NCBI GenBank assembly: GCA_937912125.1
Contig: CALDOK010000275.1
Span: 1 to 61,576, forward strand
Direction of reading: 5' to 3'
DNA length: 61,576 bases
Source: an uncultured Pseudomonadota bacterium
GTDB taxonomy: Bacteria > Myxococcota_A > UBA796 > JAFGLY01
Part shown: positions 35,689 to 43,701 of the stretch, piece by piece
Layout: each line of letters opens with the position of its first letter
Position numbering within the stretch: position 1 is the stretch's first letter
Translations under genes and position numbers: made by a program
Notes under the pieces: model-generated
Database searches by the model: none
What the model was told of the DNA's origin: nothing
What the model saw: only the letters and a program-made list of their open reading frames with translations

Positions 35689-36972
35689 GTGGGCCTGCCG
35701 TTGCGCGTGATGCAGGTGGCCCACGGCTGGCCCCCCGAGCGCATCGGCGGCGTGGAGCTGTACACCCGGGCGCTCCATTCGGGCCTGATGGCCGTCGGCG
35801 TCCACAGCTCGGTGTTCCACGCGGGCGATGCGATGGCACGGCAGCCCGACCGGCTTCAGGTGCAGGGCCCCGCGACCTCACCCCGCAGCTTCCGCGACAC
35901 CGTCATACGCCCCAGCGTCGAGGCGCAGTTCCGCCAGTGGCTCGCCGTACGCCGCCCTGCAGTGGTGCACTTCCACCACCTCACCCACCTGTCCCTCGGC
36001 CTGCCCAGGATCGCCCAGGAGTGCGGCGCGGTCACCTTGATGACCCTGCACGACTACTGGCTACCCTGCGTCAGAGGCCAGCTGGTGGACCGGAATCTGC
36101 TGCGCTGCCAGGGCCCCTCCCCCGCTCGCTGCGCCCGGTGCGTGGCCGGACAGCTCGCCCTGGAGCCCGCCAGCGCCGCCGCAGGGCGACTGCTCACGGG
36201 CCTCCCGGCCTCCTGGCGCGCCCAGCTACGAGAGGGGCTGGGCCGCAGCCGCACGGGGCTGGATCACGTCATCCGGGAGCGGCTCGAGCTCGTGCGGGCC
36301 GCTGTGGCGCGGATCCATCGTTTCGCCTCACCATCGCGTGATCTCGCCGATCGCATGAGAGCTCTCGATCTGGGGATCGCACACATCGACCCCGTGGATC
36401 TGCCGCTGGTCCACCCCGTGGCGCCGAGCCCACCCCCCGGCACGGGCCCGGTCCGCTTCCTGTTCCTGGGCTCGTTGATCCCCACCAAGGGGCCCCACCT
36501 GCTGGTCGAGGCCTTCTCCCGGCTTCCCGCTGGCGCCGCCACCCTCCACCTGGCGGGGCCCTCGCCCACCACGGACCTGGCGCCGGACTACGCCGAGCGC
36601 CTCCATGCTCGGGTCCGCGCCCTGCCCGGCGTCAGCGTCGAGCCCGCGTTTCCCCCAGGCCGGGTGCAGGCTCGCCTCGATCAGGCCGATGTGCTCGTGC
36701 TTCCCTCGCTCTGGGAGGAGAACAGTCCCCTCGTGGTGCGCGAGGCCACCGCCGCCGGCCTCCGCGTGCTGGCCAGCCGACGAGGGGGCGTGGCGGAGCT
36801 GGCCCCGGGCGCGCACTTCTTCGAGCCCGACGAGCCCAACAGCCTGCTGGCTGCGCTGGCGGCCGAGGCGCGCCGCGGGCGTGGGCGAGCACCAGCCGCG
36901 ACCTGGGAGGGACCCGAGCGCCATGCAGCGCGCGTCCACAGCTGGTACCATCGCTGCCTCGGAGCGGCCTGA
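35689..36972 (+). CDS. Family 4-type glycosyltransferase (GT-B), second copy
   Basis: About 427 residues. N-terminal VMQVAHGWPPERIGGVELYTRAL and TLMTLHDYWLPCVRGQ, with a Cys cluster CQGPSPARCARC like that of the first enzyme. C-terminal domain LFLGSLIPTKGPHLLVEAF and the donor-binding ENSPLVVREATAAGLRVLASRRGGVAELAPG. Start GTG 35689 is four bases after the YbjN-like stop; TTG 35701 or ATG 35710 would also keep the first strand. The two enzymes share build and Cys-rich loop, so they may be diverged duplicates acting in sequence. Substrates unknown. Confidence 0.85.
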   Translation: MGLPLRVMQVAHGWPPERIGGVELYTRALHSGLMAVGVHSSVFHAGDAMARQPDRLQVQGPATSPRSFRDTVIRPSVEAQFRQWLAVRRPAVVHFHHLTHLSLGLPRIAQECGAVTLMTLHDYWLPCVRGQLVDRNLLRCQGPSPARCARCVAGQLALEPASAAAGRLLTGLPASWRAQLREGLGRSRTGLDHVIRERLELVRAAVARIHRFASPSRDLADRMRALDLGIAHIDPVDLPLVHPVAPSPPPGTGPVRFLFLGSLIPTKGPHLLVEAFSRLPAGAATLHLAGPSPTTDLAPDYAERLHARVRALPGVSVEPAFPPGRVQARLDQADVLVLPSLWEENSPLVVREATAAGLRVLASRRGGVAELAPGAHFFEPDEPNSLLAALAAEARRGRGRAPAATWEGPERHAARVHSWYHRCLGAA

Positions 36973-37005
36973 TCCCCTCACCCTCCGCCGCTCCAGGGAG
37001 CCCCC

Positions 37006-38130
37006 CTGCTCACCACCAGCCTGCTCCTCGCCGCTGCCCTGAGCGTCGCCCACGCCGGCGATGACGAGTGCGTGGCCTGCTGTCGCGCCGGGGGCCTGTC
37101 CGGCTGCCGGACCAGCCTGCGCATGTATGGAGAGGGGTCCGTGGCCACCGCGGAGAGCGGTGCATGGCGGGTGCTGGGCCTGTGGGTGCTGGACTGCAGC
37201 GGACAGGGGCGCTTCGAGCCTGGTTCCACCGCCGTGGTCGCCTCCATGCCCATCTCCGGTGAGCTGCTCCTGGCCTCGACGCCGCCTCGGGCATTTCACT
37301 GCTTCACCCAGGCCTGCTCCTACCCGCAGCAGGCGTGCTTCGATGTGATGGCCGAGGGACGCGTTCGCCTGGTGGACTGCCGGGATGGAGCCTCGATGCC
37401 GGCCGCCAAGCTGGCCCAGCCGGGCCCTCCTCCCCCTGGCTCGGAGTCCATCATCGCGGTGGTCGGTGATCGACCCCTCGTGGTCACGCCCGTGGACGCG
37501 CCCAGCCCGAGCCGAGGCGTGGCCGCCCCTCAGCCCGTGAGCTGCTGCGGAGGCGGAGGGAACACTGGCTTGTTCGGCCACAGCGACGGTGCGCAGGCCG
37601 CAGTGGTCACCCTGACCGACCCGACGCTGCCGGATCCCGCGCTCATCTCCCCCGCGCCCCCCCTCCTGGGCGAAGCGGGCTACCTGCGCGGCGGCGACTC
37701 GAGCAGCGACTATGTCCTGGACGTGCCCGAGGCGCCCCTGAGCAATGACTGCGGAACCTCCGAGGTCTTGCGCACCGAGTCGCGCCGGAGGGTGGACGCG
37801 GGCAACGAAGCGCTGCTGGCGGGGGACATCCAGCAGGCCATCGATGAGTACCGCGCGGCGCTGACCCTCGACCCGTGCAACCCCTACGCCTGGGCAGACC
37901 TCGGCTCCATCGCGCTGCAGATCGGCAGCGCCGGGCCTGCCGCCCTGGCCCTGTCGCAAGCCGTAGAGCTCCAGCCCCGGCACTACACGGCCTACACCAA
38001 CCTCGGCGGGGCCTACGAAGCCCTCGGGCAGCCGGAGCTCGCCTATGAGGCCTACCGGGTGGCGCTGGCCCTGCGGCCCCATCACCAGCCCGCCCTGCAA
38101 GGCCAGCAGCGCACGGAGCGACAGCGCTGA
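37006..38130 (+). CDS. Secreted Cys-rich protein with C-terminal TPRs, apparent CTG start
   Basis: About 374 residues. From CTG 37006 the frame reads a textbook signal peptide, LLTTSLLLAAALSVAHA, followed by a Cys-rich region (CVACC, then CC near 170-180), a Pro/Ser-rich middle and three TPR units at about 260-370. AGGGAG lies 6 bases before the CTG. No ATG, GTG or TTG lies in frame between the preceding glycosyltransferase stop (36972) and GTG 37072, which would lack any signal peptide and start within the Cys-rich region. I infer CTG initiation and export. The function is unknown; TPRs suggest a periplasmic scaffold. It sits 33 bases after the glycosyltransferase. Confidence 0.7.
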   Translation: MLTTSLLLAAALSVAHAGDDECVACCRAGGLSGCRTSLRMYGEGSVATAESGAWRVLGLWVLDCSGQGRFEPGSTAVVASMPISGELLLASTPPRAFHCFTQACSYPQQACFDVMAEGRVRLVDCRDGASMPAAKLAQPGPPPPGSESIIAVVGDRPLVVTPVDAPSPSRGVAAPQPVSCCGGGGNTGLFGHSDGAQAAVVTLTDPTLPDPALISPAPPLLGEAGYLRGGDSSSDYVLDVPEAPLSNDCGTSEVLRTESRRRVDAGNEALLAGDIQQAIDEYRAALTLDPCNPYAWADLGSIALQIGSAGPAALALSQAVELQPRHYTAYTNLGGAYEALGQPELAYEAYRVALALRPHHQPALQGQQRTERQR

Positions 38131-38210
38131 GCCCGAAGCCGGCGGCGGCGCCTCGCGCCAGCTTGCCCTGAGCCCTCCAGCCCAGTAGCATTGATCAGCT
38201 TCACTTAGTG

Positions 38211-38228
38211 GTCCTCGGCGTCGAGGAC
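38211..38228. repeat. Hairpin upstream of the beta-helical acidic protein gene
   Basis: GTCCTCG (38211-38217) and CGAGGAC (38222-38228) pair perfectly around GCGT, 45 bases before the start codon at 38273. It has no T-run. It may be part of the mRNA leader or an operator. A weak TTGATC -35-like element lies near 38191. Confidence 0.35.
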
Positions 38229-38272
38229 TCCTGCGTCGCTCACCAAGAACCCCCAGTCCCATCGAGGAGCCC

Positions 38273-39538
38273 ATGGCAACGCACCAGCCTTTCGTCATCC
38301 CTGCGGGTGTCTCCATCCAGCTCACCGACCGCGGCGTGTCCATCCAACACGCTGGCGACATCATCCTCCAGGACTCCCTGGGCGACGCGATGAACCAGAT
38401 CGTCTCCCGCGAGGGTTCCGTCACCCTCCAGGGCGCCTTCGACCTCCAGCGTGTCGCTGCTCCCAAGGGCACCGTCCGCCTCGAAGGCAAGATCAAGGTC
38501 GACAGCATCCAGGGCCAGGTCGTGGAGGTCATGACCAGCCGCTTCGAGGCCAAGGCCGTCCAGGCCAGCAAGCAGATCGTGCTCGGTGCCACCCGTGTCG
38601 CGGCCGACGTGCTGGTCGCGCCTCGCATCGACATCGACGCCAAGGCCAACGGTCGCGTGCCCATCATCGAGTGCCGCAACGAGCCCGGCCCCAACGCCAT
38701 CAAGGGCGGCTTCAGCATCACCGAGTACGATGAGCTGGTGGGGAACGTCGGGTCCTACCTGGCCGAGCGTGGGGTCGAGCCCCTCGAGCCGAGCGGCGAG
38801 GGCGAAGAAGACCAGGAGGACGACGAAGAGCCATCCGACGTAGTCATCGAGGCCTACGCCGCCGAGGAGGTCGAGCTCGACAGCCTCGAGGACGAGCAGG
38901 ACCAGGCGCGATCCGATCTGCCCGACGAGGCCACTGAAGATCCCGACACCTACACCGAGTCCGTAGCCCTCAAGGTGGGCGTGGCCACCGCGGCCCCCAG
39001 CTCACCGGTGGTGGTCGAGCCCGATGTCGAAGACGAGCCCGCCGAAGAGCTCGTCGCCGTCGAAGCCGACGTCGAAGACTCCTCCATCCCGGACATGGAC
39101 GCCGACGCCCTCTCCCCCATCGAGTCCGAAGACCTGCAGCTGCCCCCGGGCGCCAAGGCCAGCGGTGAGATGGAGGTGGCGGAGGTCGAGGTGGAGCCTC
39201 TGTCCGACGAGCAGGTCTCCCAGGTGGACGAGACCTTCGAGGACATCGCTCAGGACGCGGACGGCGACACCGCCCAGGGACAGCTGCTCGAGATCCTCCA
39301 GGAGCTGCGCTCCTGCTACGACGATGGCGAGCAGCCCCCGGTCCTGGCCGAGCTGGCCGAGCTGGTGGACAGCCGCCAGTATGACGAGATCGTCTCCCGG
39401 CTGCCCCAGATCTGGAACGATCTGGTCAAGTACCACCGGGAGCGTGGCCTCCGCATCCGCCGGCAGGTCACCACCACGTTCAACAACATCATGACCATCG
39501 TCAAGAACGCTCCCTCGGTGAACATCGGACAGGGCTGA
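38273..39538 (+). CDS. Beta-helix-like domain plus acidic linker plus helical domain (bactofilin-like?)
   Basis: 421 residues, no signal peptide. About 1-140 is a run of short alternating strands with regular Gly/Ala and hydrophobic spacing, as in polymer-forming beta-helical proteins such as bactofilins. About 165-325 is strongly acidic (Glu/Asp/Val-rich, disordered). The last about 95 residues form helices ending in a basic stretch (YHRERGLRIRRQVTTTFNN). I do not recognise the family and do not claim bactofilin identity; the canonical core motif is not seen. ATG 38273 follows GAGGAG. The HEAT-repeat gene starts 4 bases after its stop, so the two are probably partners. Confidence 0.6.
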   Translation: MATHQPFVIPAGVSIQLTDRGVSIQHAGDIILQDSLGDAMNQIVSREGSVTLQGAFDLQRVAAPKGTVRLEGKIKVDSIQGQVVEVMTSRFEAKAVQASKQIVLGATRVAADVLVAPRIDIDAKANGRVPIIECRNEPGPNAIKGGFSITEYDELVGNVGSYLAERGVEPLEPSGEGEEDQEDDEEPSDVVIEAYAAEEVELDSLEDEQDQARSDLPDEATEDPDTYTESVALKVGVATAAPSSPVVVEPDVEDEPAEELVAVEADVEDSSIPDMDADALSPIESEDLQLPPGAKASGEMEVAEVEVEPLSDEQVSQVDETFEDIAQDADGDTAQGQLLEILQELRSCYDDGEQPPVLAELAELVDSRQYDEIVSRLPQIWNDLVKYHRERGLRIRRQVTTTFNNIMTIVKNAPSVNIGQG

Positions 39539-39542
39539 GACC

Positions 39543-40922
39543 ATGCCGTGCCGCCCTCTCTCCTCCATGGGGGCGGCCTCGGCGACTGCTCTCTCACCAC
39601 GAGCCGCGGCGCATGTGCTGCGGCTCGTCGTCTGCCTGGGGCTCCTGATCGCGAGCCCGCTGGCGTACCCGCAAGCCCTCCTGGACCAGGCTGCCTGGAC
39701 CGAGCGCCTTGCCGCCGCCGACGCCGATCAACGTCGAGCGTCCATCCACGCCCTGGCCGACCTGGGTGGAGTGCCCGCGGTCGAGCTGCTGGCCGCGCGG
39801 CTCGAGCAGGAGCCGGACGACGCCATGCGCAGAGCCATCCACGACGCTCTGCTGCGCGTCCAGGTTGATCAGGGGGAGCTCATAGGCGTCCTGGCCGACA
39901 GCCCCATCGACGCGGCCCGCGCCTTCGCCGCCCACGCCCTGGGCCACCACCACACCCTGAGCGCTGTGTCCGCGCTGCTCGACGCCATCAGGGACCCGGA
40001 GCCCAGCGTTCGACGGGAGGTCTACGAGGCCCTGGGCGCCAGCGGTGATCGGGGCGCCATCCAGGAGCTGATCAAGGCGGCGGTGCGCGAGACCTCCCCC
40101 GGCCTGCGGGAGCAGGCTGAGCAAGCCGCCCAGCGCCTGGCGTCGGAGTCCGGCCGACCCCGAGAGGTCCTGGTGGCCATCTCCATGCTCCAAGGCGGCA
40201 ACCTGGATGATCAGATGTGGGCCATCGAGGTGCTCGCGGAGTCCGGCGACTGGCGCGCCTTCCAGGTGCTGCTCGACACCGCGAACAACGCGGCCCCGGA
40301 TCCCCAGCGCGAGGCCATCAAGGCCCTGGGGGTCCTGGGCGACCACCGCGCGGTGCCCGTGCTGCTGGGGATGCTCGAGACCACCAGGGGGCGGACCCTC
40401 CACCATGCCATCGGCGCCCTGGCCCTGCTGAGGGACGAGTCCTCCATCGAGCCTCTCGGCGTCCTGGTCCACGATCAGGACCCCGCCTGCCGCGTCCTGG
40501 CCATTCGCGCCCTGTCCGCGCTGGAGCACGCCGAGATCGTGCCTCGCATCCTCCCCGCGCTGCAGGACAGCGAAGAGCTTGTGCGCATCGAGGCGATCCA
40601 TGCCCTGGGCGCCAGCGGCGCCGGGCAGGCCACCGCGGGCCTGGTGCAGGCCATGGACGACCCTTCGCCCTTCCTGCGCGCCGAGTCCGCCCGCCTGCTG
40701 GCGGGTTCGGGTTCCTCCGCGGCCGAGGGTCCCCTGCTCGCCGCCCTGGACGATCGGGATCCCCTGGTGCGCCTCACGGCCGCCGAGGGCCTGGCGCGCC
40801 TGGGTTCCGAGGCGGCGCTGCCCAGGCTGCAGGAGCTCGCCGGCTCCACCCGTCAAGACGACGAGCGGCTGGCCTACGAGCAGGCCATCGAGAGACTACG
40901 GGGCTCTGCCCCCTCCCCTTGA
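39543..40922 (+). CDS. Exported HEAT-repeat protein
   Basis: 459 residues. N-terminal signal with core VLRLVVCLGLLIASPLAYPQA, then about ten HEAT/PBS-lyase-type helical repeats with the recurring pattern A-(hydrophobic)-x-A-L-G (examples AALGHHHTLSAVSALL and AIKALGVLGDHRAVPVLLGML, in outline). HEAT solenoids are binding scaffolds; no catalytic residues are seen. Export to the periplasm is inferred from the signal. ATG 39543 lies 4 bases after the preceding stop. The preceding protein appears cytoplasmic, so the two need not touch directly. Convergent with the PilZ gene at 41011. Confidence 0.8.
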   Translation: MPCRPLSSMGAASATALSPRAAAHVLRLVVCLGLLIASPLAYPQALLDQAAWTERLAAADADQRRASIHALADLGGVPAVELLAARLEQEPDDAMRRAIHDALLRVQVDQGELIGVLADSPIDAARAFAAHALGHHHTLSAVSALLDAIRDPEPSVRREVYEALGASGDRGAIQELIKAAVRETSPGLREQAEQAAQRLASESGRPREVLVAISMLQGGNLDDQMWAIEVLAESGDWRAFQVLLDTANNAAPDPQREAIKALGVLGDHRAVPVLLGMLETTRGRTLHHAIGALALLRDESSIEPLGVLVHDQDPACRVLAIRALSALEHAEIVPRILPALQDSEELVRIEAIHALGASGAGQATAGLVQAMDDPSPFLRAESARLLAGSGSSAAEGPLLAALDDRDPLVRLTAAEGLARLGSEAALPRLQELAGSTRQDDERLAYEQAIERLRGSAPSP

Positions 40923-40952
40923 ACGGCGCGGCCCAGAGCGCCGGGTCCTGGA

Positions 40953-40985
40953 GCCCGCGTGGCCCTCGGGCCCGCGTGGCCCTCG
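40953..40985. repeat. Tandem 17-base direct repeat
   Basis: GCCCGCGTGGCCCTCG occurs at 40953-40968 and again at 40970-40985, with one base between. It lies in the 88-base gap between the HEAT and PilZ genes. Probably slippage duplication; no function is evident. Confidence 0.5.
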
Positions 40986-41010
40986 AGCCTGGCGGCCAGC
41001 CTCTCGCGGA

Positions 41011-41355
41011 TCAGTCCCAGTCGGACAGCATGGACTCGACCGCCACGCGGTCGGTGCCCGTGAGCTCCTCGAAGCGAACGCCCATGCCAGGCTGCATGCA
41101 GCCGGCTTCTTCGGGGGACAACACCCAGCACACCTCACCCACGGTATCGACCGGATCTTCGCGACCCGGAATACGGAAGCGGAGGCGGAAGCGCGTGCCG
41201 ACCTCGAGTGGGTTCGAGGTCTGGATGAACATGCCACCGATGCTCATGTTGGCCGTGTAGTCGATGAGGAAGTCTTCGCTGGACTCGTACTCGACCAGCA
41301 TCCTGATGGGCAGGCGCTCAGCGACGCGCTTATCGCTTTCGGATGGTCCGGACAC
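41011..41355 (-). CDS. PilZ domain protein (c-di-GMP receptor)
   Basis: 114 residues, a single PilZ domain. The c-di-GMP contacts are complete: RxxxR at Arg10-Arg14 (KRVAER) and NxSxxG in ANMSIGG (36-41). The fold continues with FRLRFRIPG and VCWVLSPE strands. Such stand-alone proteins translate c-di-GMP levels into motility or envelope output. GTG 41355 is chosen because AAGGAG sits 7 bases upstream; the longer GTG 41403 frame has no such site. It diverges from the VWA lipoprotein gene, so it may regulate the surface module encoded beside it. Confidence 0.9.
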   Translation of the reverse strand: MSGPSESDKRVAERLPIRMLVEYESSEDFLIDYTANMSIGGMFIQTSNPLEVGTRFRLRFRIPGREDPVDTVGEVCWVLSPEEAGCMQPGMGVRFEELTGTDRVAVESMLSDWD

Positions 41356-41492
41356 GGCAGTCTCCTTGGAGTACTTGATGGGCGTAGGAGGGTGAACTTG
41401 CACCCGCCATGAGCGGCTCGGCTACAGCGTAACACCGTGCCTCCCGGTCCGGCGACGCCAACTCCCAGTCCTCTTGTTGTTCAAAGGTTGAC

Positions 41493-41522
41493 TTGCACCG
41501 CCTGCCGGCGGAGAGCTAGACT
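41493..41522 (+). promoter_or_regulatory. Putative promoter of the VWA lipoprotein operon
   Basis: TTGCAC (41493-41498) and TAGACT (41517-41522) are 18 bases apart and 31 bases before ATG 41553, which has GCGGAGG as ribosome-binding site. The -10 matches that seen before dnaK. Confidence 0.4.
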
Positions 41523-41552
41523 GCTCTCCCCTCCCGCGGAGGTTCCGACGCT

Positions 41553-42950
41553 ATGCGAGTCCTCGCGTCTTTGTGCGCCCTCACAGCCTTGAGCATCGCC
41601 GGCTGCAACCGCTACGAGTACTTCATGCTGGCGGGCTATGAGCAGGCGTCCTTCCAGAACGAAGCCGACATCCTGTTCGTCGTGGACAACTCACCGTCCA
41701 TGTACGACGAAGCCAGCGCCCTGGGGTTGAACTTCAACGCCTTCGTCGAGCGCCTGGTGGATCCCCAAGAAGGCACAGGAGTTTCCACCGAAGGCCTGGC
41801 CGACGCCGTGGACAACTACGTCCTGTACGTCACCCAGCGCGGACGGTTCATCGACTACCAGCTGGCCATCACCACCACCTCTGCCGATCCCGAGGACGAC
41901 GCCAACGGCGACGGCGATCTGGTGGAGCCGGGCGAGGTCGGCACCCTCACCGGTTCGCCCGACATCATCCACGAGGACACCTCTCCGGATGTCCAGGGCG
42001 ACTTCGTGGCCAATATCCTGTGCGACTCCACCTGCTGGCCCGGTGAGTGCCAGGGTGAGGACACCACGGGCTGCATCCCCTACGACCCCTACTACGAGTG
42101 CGGCGACGATCCCGGTGATCAGGTCACCTGGGACTACCTGGAGTGCATCTGCGGCAGCGACTGGGAGCCCCCTGAGTGCGGCTCAGGCACCGAAGAAGGC
42201 CTCGAAGGCGCGCTGCTCGCCCTGTGCCGCGCGGTGGAGACTCCCCCCGAGGCTTGCTTCGACCACGATGGCTCGCCCCTCGTGCAGTCCGACGTCGGCA
42301 CCAACGCCGGCTTGATCCGGGACGGCGCCAACATCATCGTGGTCATCGTCACCGACGAAGGCGACGGCTCCCGCCTGCTCCCCCAGGGCGAGGACGACCC
42401 GAGCGAATACCTCGACATCTTCGACGAGTTCGACAGCCGCATCACCTTCGCGGTCATCGGCCCGAACTACGACTCCGAAGAGCACTCTTTCGAGTGCAAC
42501 TCGGGCGGCGGCACCAGCTGGGGCACCCGGCGCTACCAGCTGGCGGCGGAGTCCACCGGCGGGTTCTTCTCCTCCATCGAGGTCTGCAACGCGCCGGACG
42601 GCTCCTGCACGGGCGACGACAACGAGTACTGTGAGTCCTCCGACTTCGCGGTCCACCTCGGCGAGCTCGGCGACCTGCTCAACTCCCTGCTCAACCAGTT
42701 CCCGCTGCAGTCCATCCCGGATCCAGACACCATCCTCGTCTACGTCGACGGTGTGCAGATTCCAGAGTCCGCCTGCCTCGAGAACTGCGACGTCGACTCC
42801 ATCGGCGACCCCATCTTCGGCGACGGCTGGACCTACGAGACCGGTGAGAACTCCGTGTACTTCCATGGCACCACCGTTCCCGACTACAACGCCGACGTCC
42901 GCATCTACTACCGCCCGGTCTCGGACCTGCCCCGCAGTCTGCCTTTCTAG
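41553..42950 (+). CDS. VWA-domain lipoprotein, CglB-like adhesin candidate
   Basis: 465 residues. Lipoprotein signal MRVLASLCALTALSIAGC, then a VWA domain starting DILFVVDNSPSM, with MIDAS DxSxS intact at the metal site and VIVTDEGDGS as the distal metal loop. Many Cys residues throughout (CDSTCWPGEC and others) suggest disulfide bonding on the cell surface. A C-terminal beta region follows (DTILVYVDGVQIPESAC). In Myxococcus, CglB is a Cys-rich VWA lipoprotein that acts as an integrin-like outer-membrane adhesin and works with GltA, GltB and GltC. The neighbours here, a beta-barrel and a large TPR protein, match that set. The assignment is by architecture, not by alignment. Confidence 0.75.
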   Translation: MRVLASLCALTALSIAGCNRYEYFMLAGYEQASFQNEADILFVVDNSPSMYDEASALGLNFNAFVERLVDPQEGTGVSTEGLADAVDNYVLYVTQRGRFIDYQLAITTTSADPEDDANGDGDLVEPGEVGTLTGSPDIIHEDTSPDVQGDFVANILCDSTCWPGECQGEDTTGCIPYDPYYECGDDPGDQVTWDYLECICGSDWEPPECGSGTEEGLEGALLALCRAVETPPEACFDHDGSPLVQSDVGTNAGLIRDGANIIVVIVTDEGDGSRLLPQGEDDPSEYLDIFDEFDSRITFAVIGPNYDSEEHSFECNSGGGTSWGTRRYQLAAESTGGFFSSIEVCNAPDGSCTGDDNEYCESSDFAVHLGELGDLLNSLLNQFPLQSIPDPDTILVYVDGVQIPESACLENCDVDSIGDPIFGDGWTYETGENSVYFHGTTVPDYNADVRIYYRPVSDLPRSLPF

Positions 42951-43004
42951 GCCTGGCCACTTAGCTCTCCGCTCTCTGCATCCCACTTCCCGAGGAACCA
43001 CTCG

Positions 43005-43700
43005 ATGCGCAGCCGCAAGACCCTGATGCCGCTCCTGGCAGGCCTCCTTGGCCTGCACGTCTCGGCCGCAGCCTACGGGCAGGACACGGTCACCCCTGTC
43101 GACCTGGGCCTGCTCCGCGACTCGGAGCTCTCCGTCGTCCAGAAGCGCCTGTACAGCATGGAGAAGCGCTCCGAGCTGGGCGTCCATGTTGGGCTCATGC
43201 CCTTCGACGCCTACACCGTGGCGCCCTTCGCCCGCGGCAGCTTCACGCTGCACCGCAGCGAGTCCTTCGGCCTCGAGCTGAACGCCGGGGCTGGCTACGG
43301 CTTCAAGAACTCCGCCTACCGCGAGCTCGAGGGACCCGCCTACGGCATCGCCGCCGAGGCCTACCGCTACCTGGGCCAGGCTGGCGTAGGCGTCGAGTGG
43401 TGCCCTGCCTACGCCAAGCTCAACTGGCGCGGCAAGAAGGTCTACCATCACAACTTCTACGTCCTGGGCGGCGCTGGCCTCACGGTCGAGCAGAGCGTGC
43501 TGCCCGCCAAGGACATGGCCTTCGGGCCGGGCGGCTCGGTGGGCGTCGGCCTGCGGGTCTTCCGCGGCAAGGCCGGGTCCATGCGCTTCGAGCTGCGGGA
43601 CGACATCTTCATCCAGTCTCGCGCCCAGACCGCCACCGCGGCTCTGAAGCAGAACGTCTCCCTGTCCATCGGCCTGTCTCGCTTCGGCAAGGAGCGCTGA
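43005..43700 (+). CDS. Outer-membrane beta-barrel protein (GltA/GltB-like family)
   Basis: 231 residues. Signal peptide with core MPLLAGLLGLHVSAAAYGQ, then regular amphipathic strands rich in aromatic residues (YTVAPFARGSFTLHRSESFGLELNAGAGYGFK in outline, LNWRGKKVYHHNFYVLGGAGLTVEQS, FRGKAGSMRFELRDDIFI) ending in FGKER. This is the small outer-membrane beta-barrel family common in myxobacteria, which includes the porin-like gliding proteins. ATG 43005 follows GAGGA. The TPR gene begins 1 base after its stop. Family placement rests on strand pattern and context. Confidence 0.8.
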   Translation: MRSRKTLMPLLAGLLGLHVSAAAYGQDTVTPVDLGLLRDSELSVVQKRLYSMEKRSELGVHVGLMPFDAYTVAPFARGSFTLHRSESFGLELNAGAGYGFKNSAYRELEGPAYGIAAEAYRYLGQAGVGVEWCPAYAKLNWRGKKVYHHNFYVLGGAGLTVEQSVLPAKDMAFGPGGSVGVGLRVFRGKAGSMRFELRDDIFIQSRAQTATAALKQNVSLSIGLSRFGKER

Positions 43701-43701
43701 C

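Noticed and set aside
38273..38700. Naming the beta-helical domain a bactofilin outright
   Set aside because: The strand pattern fits, but I do not see the conserved bactofilin core motifs, so only likeness is claimed.
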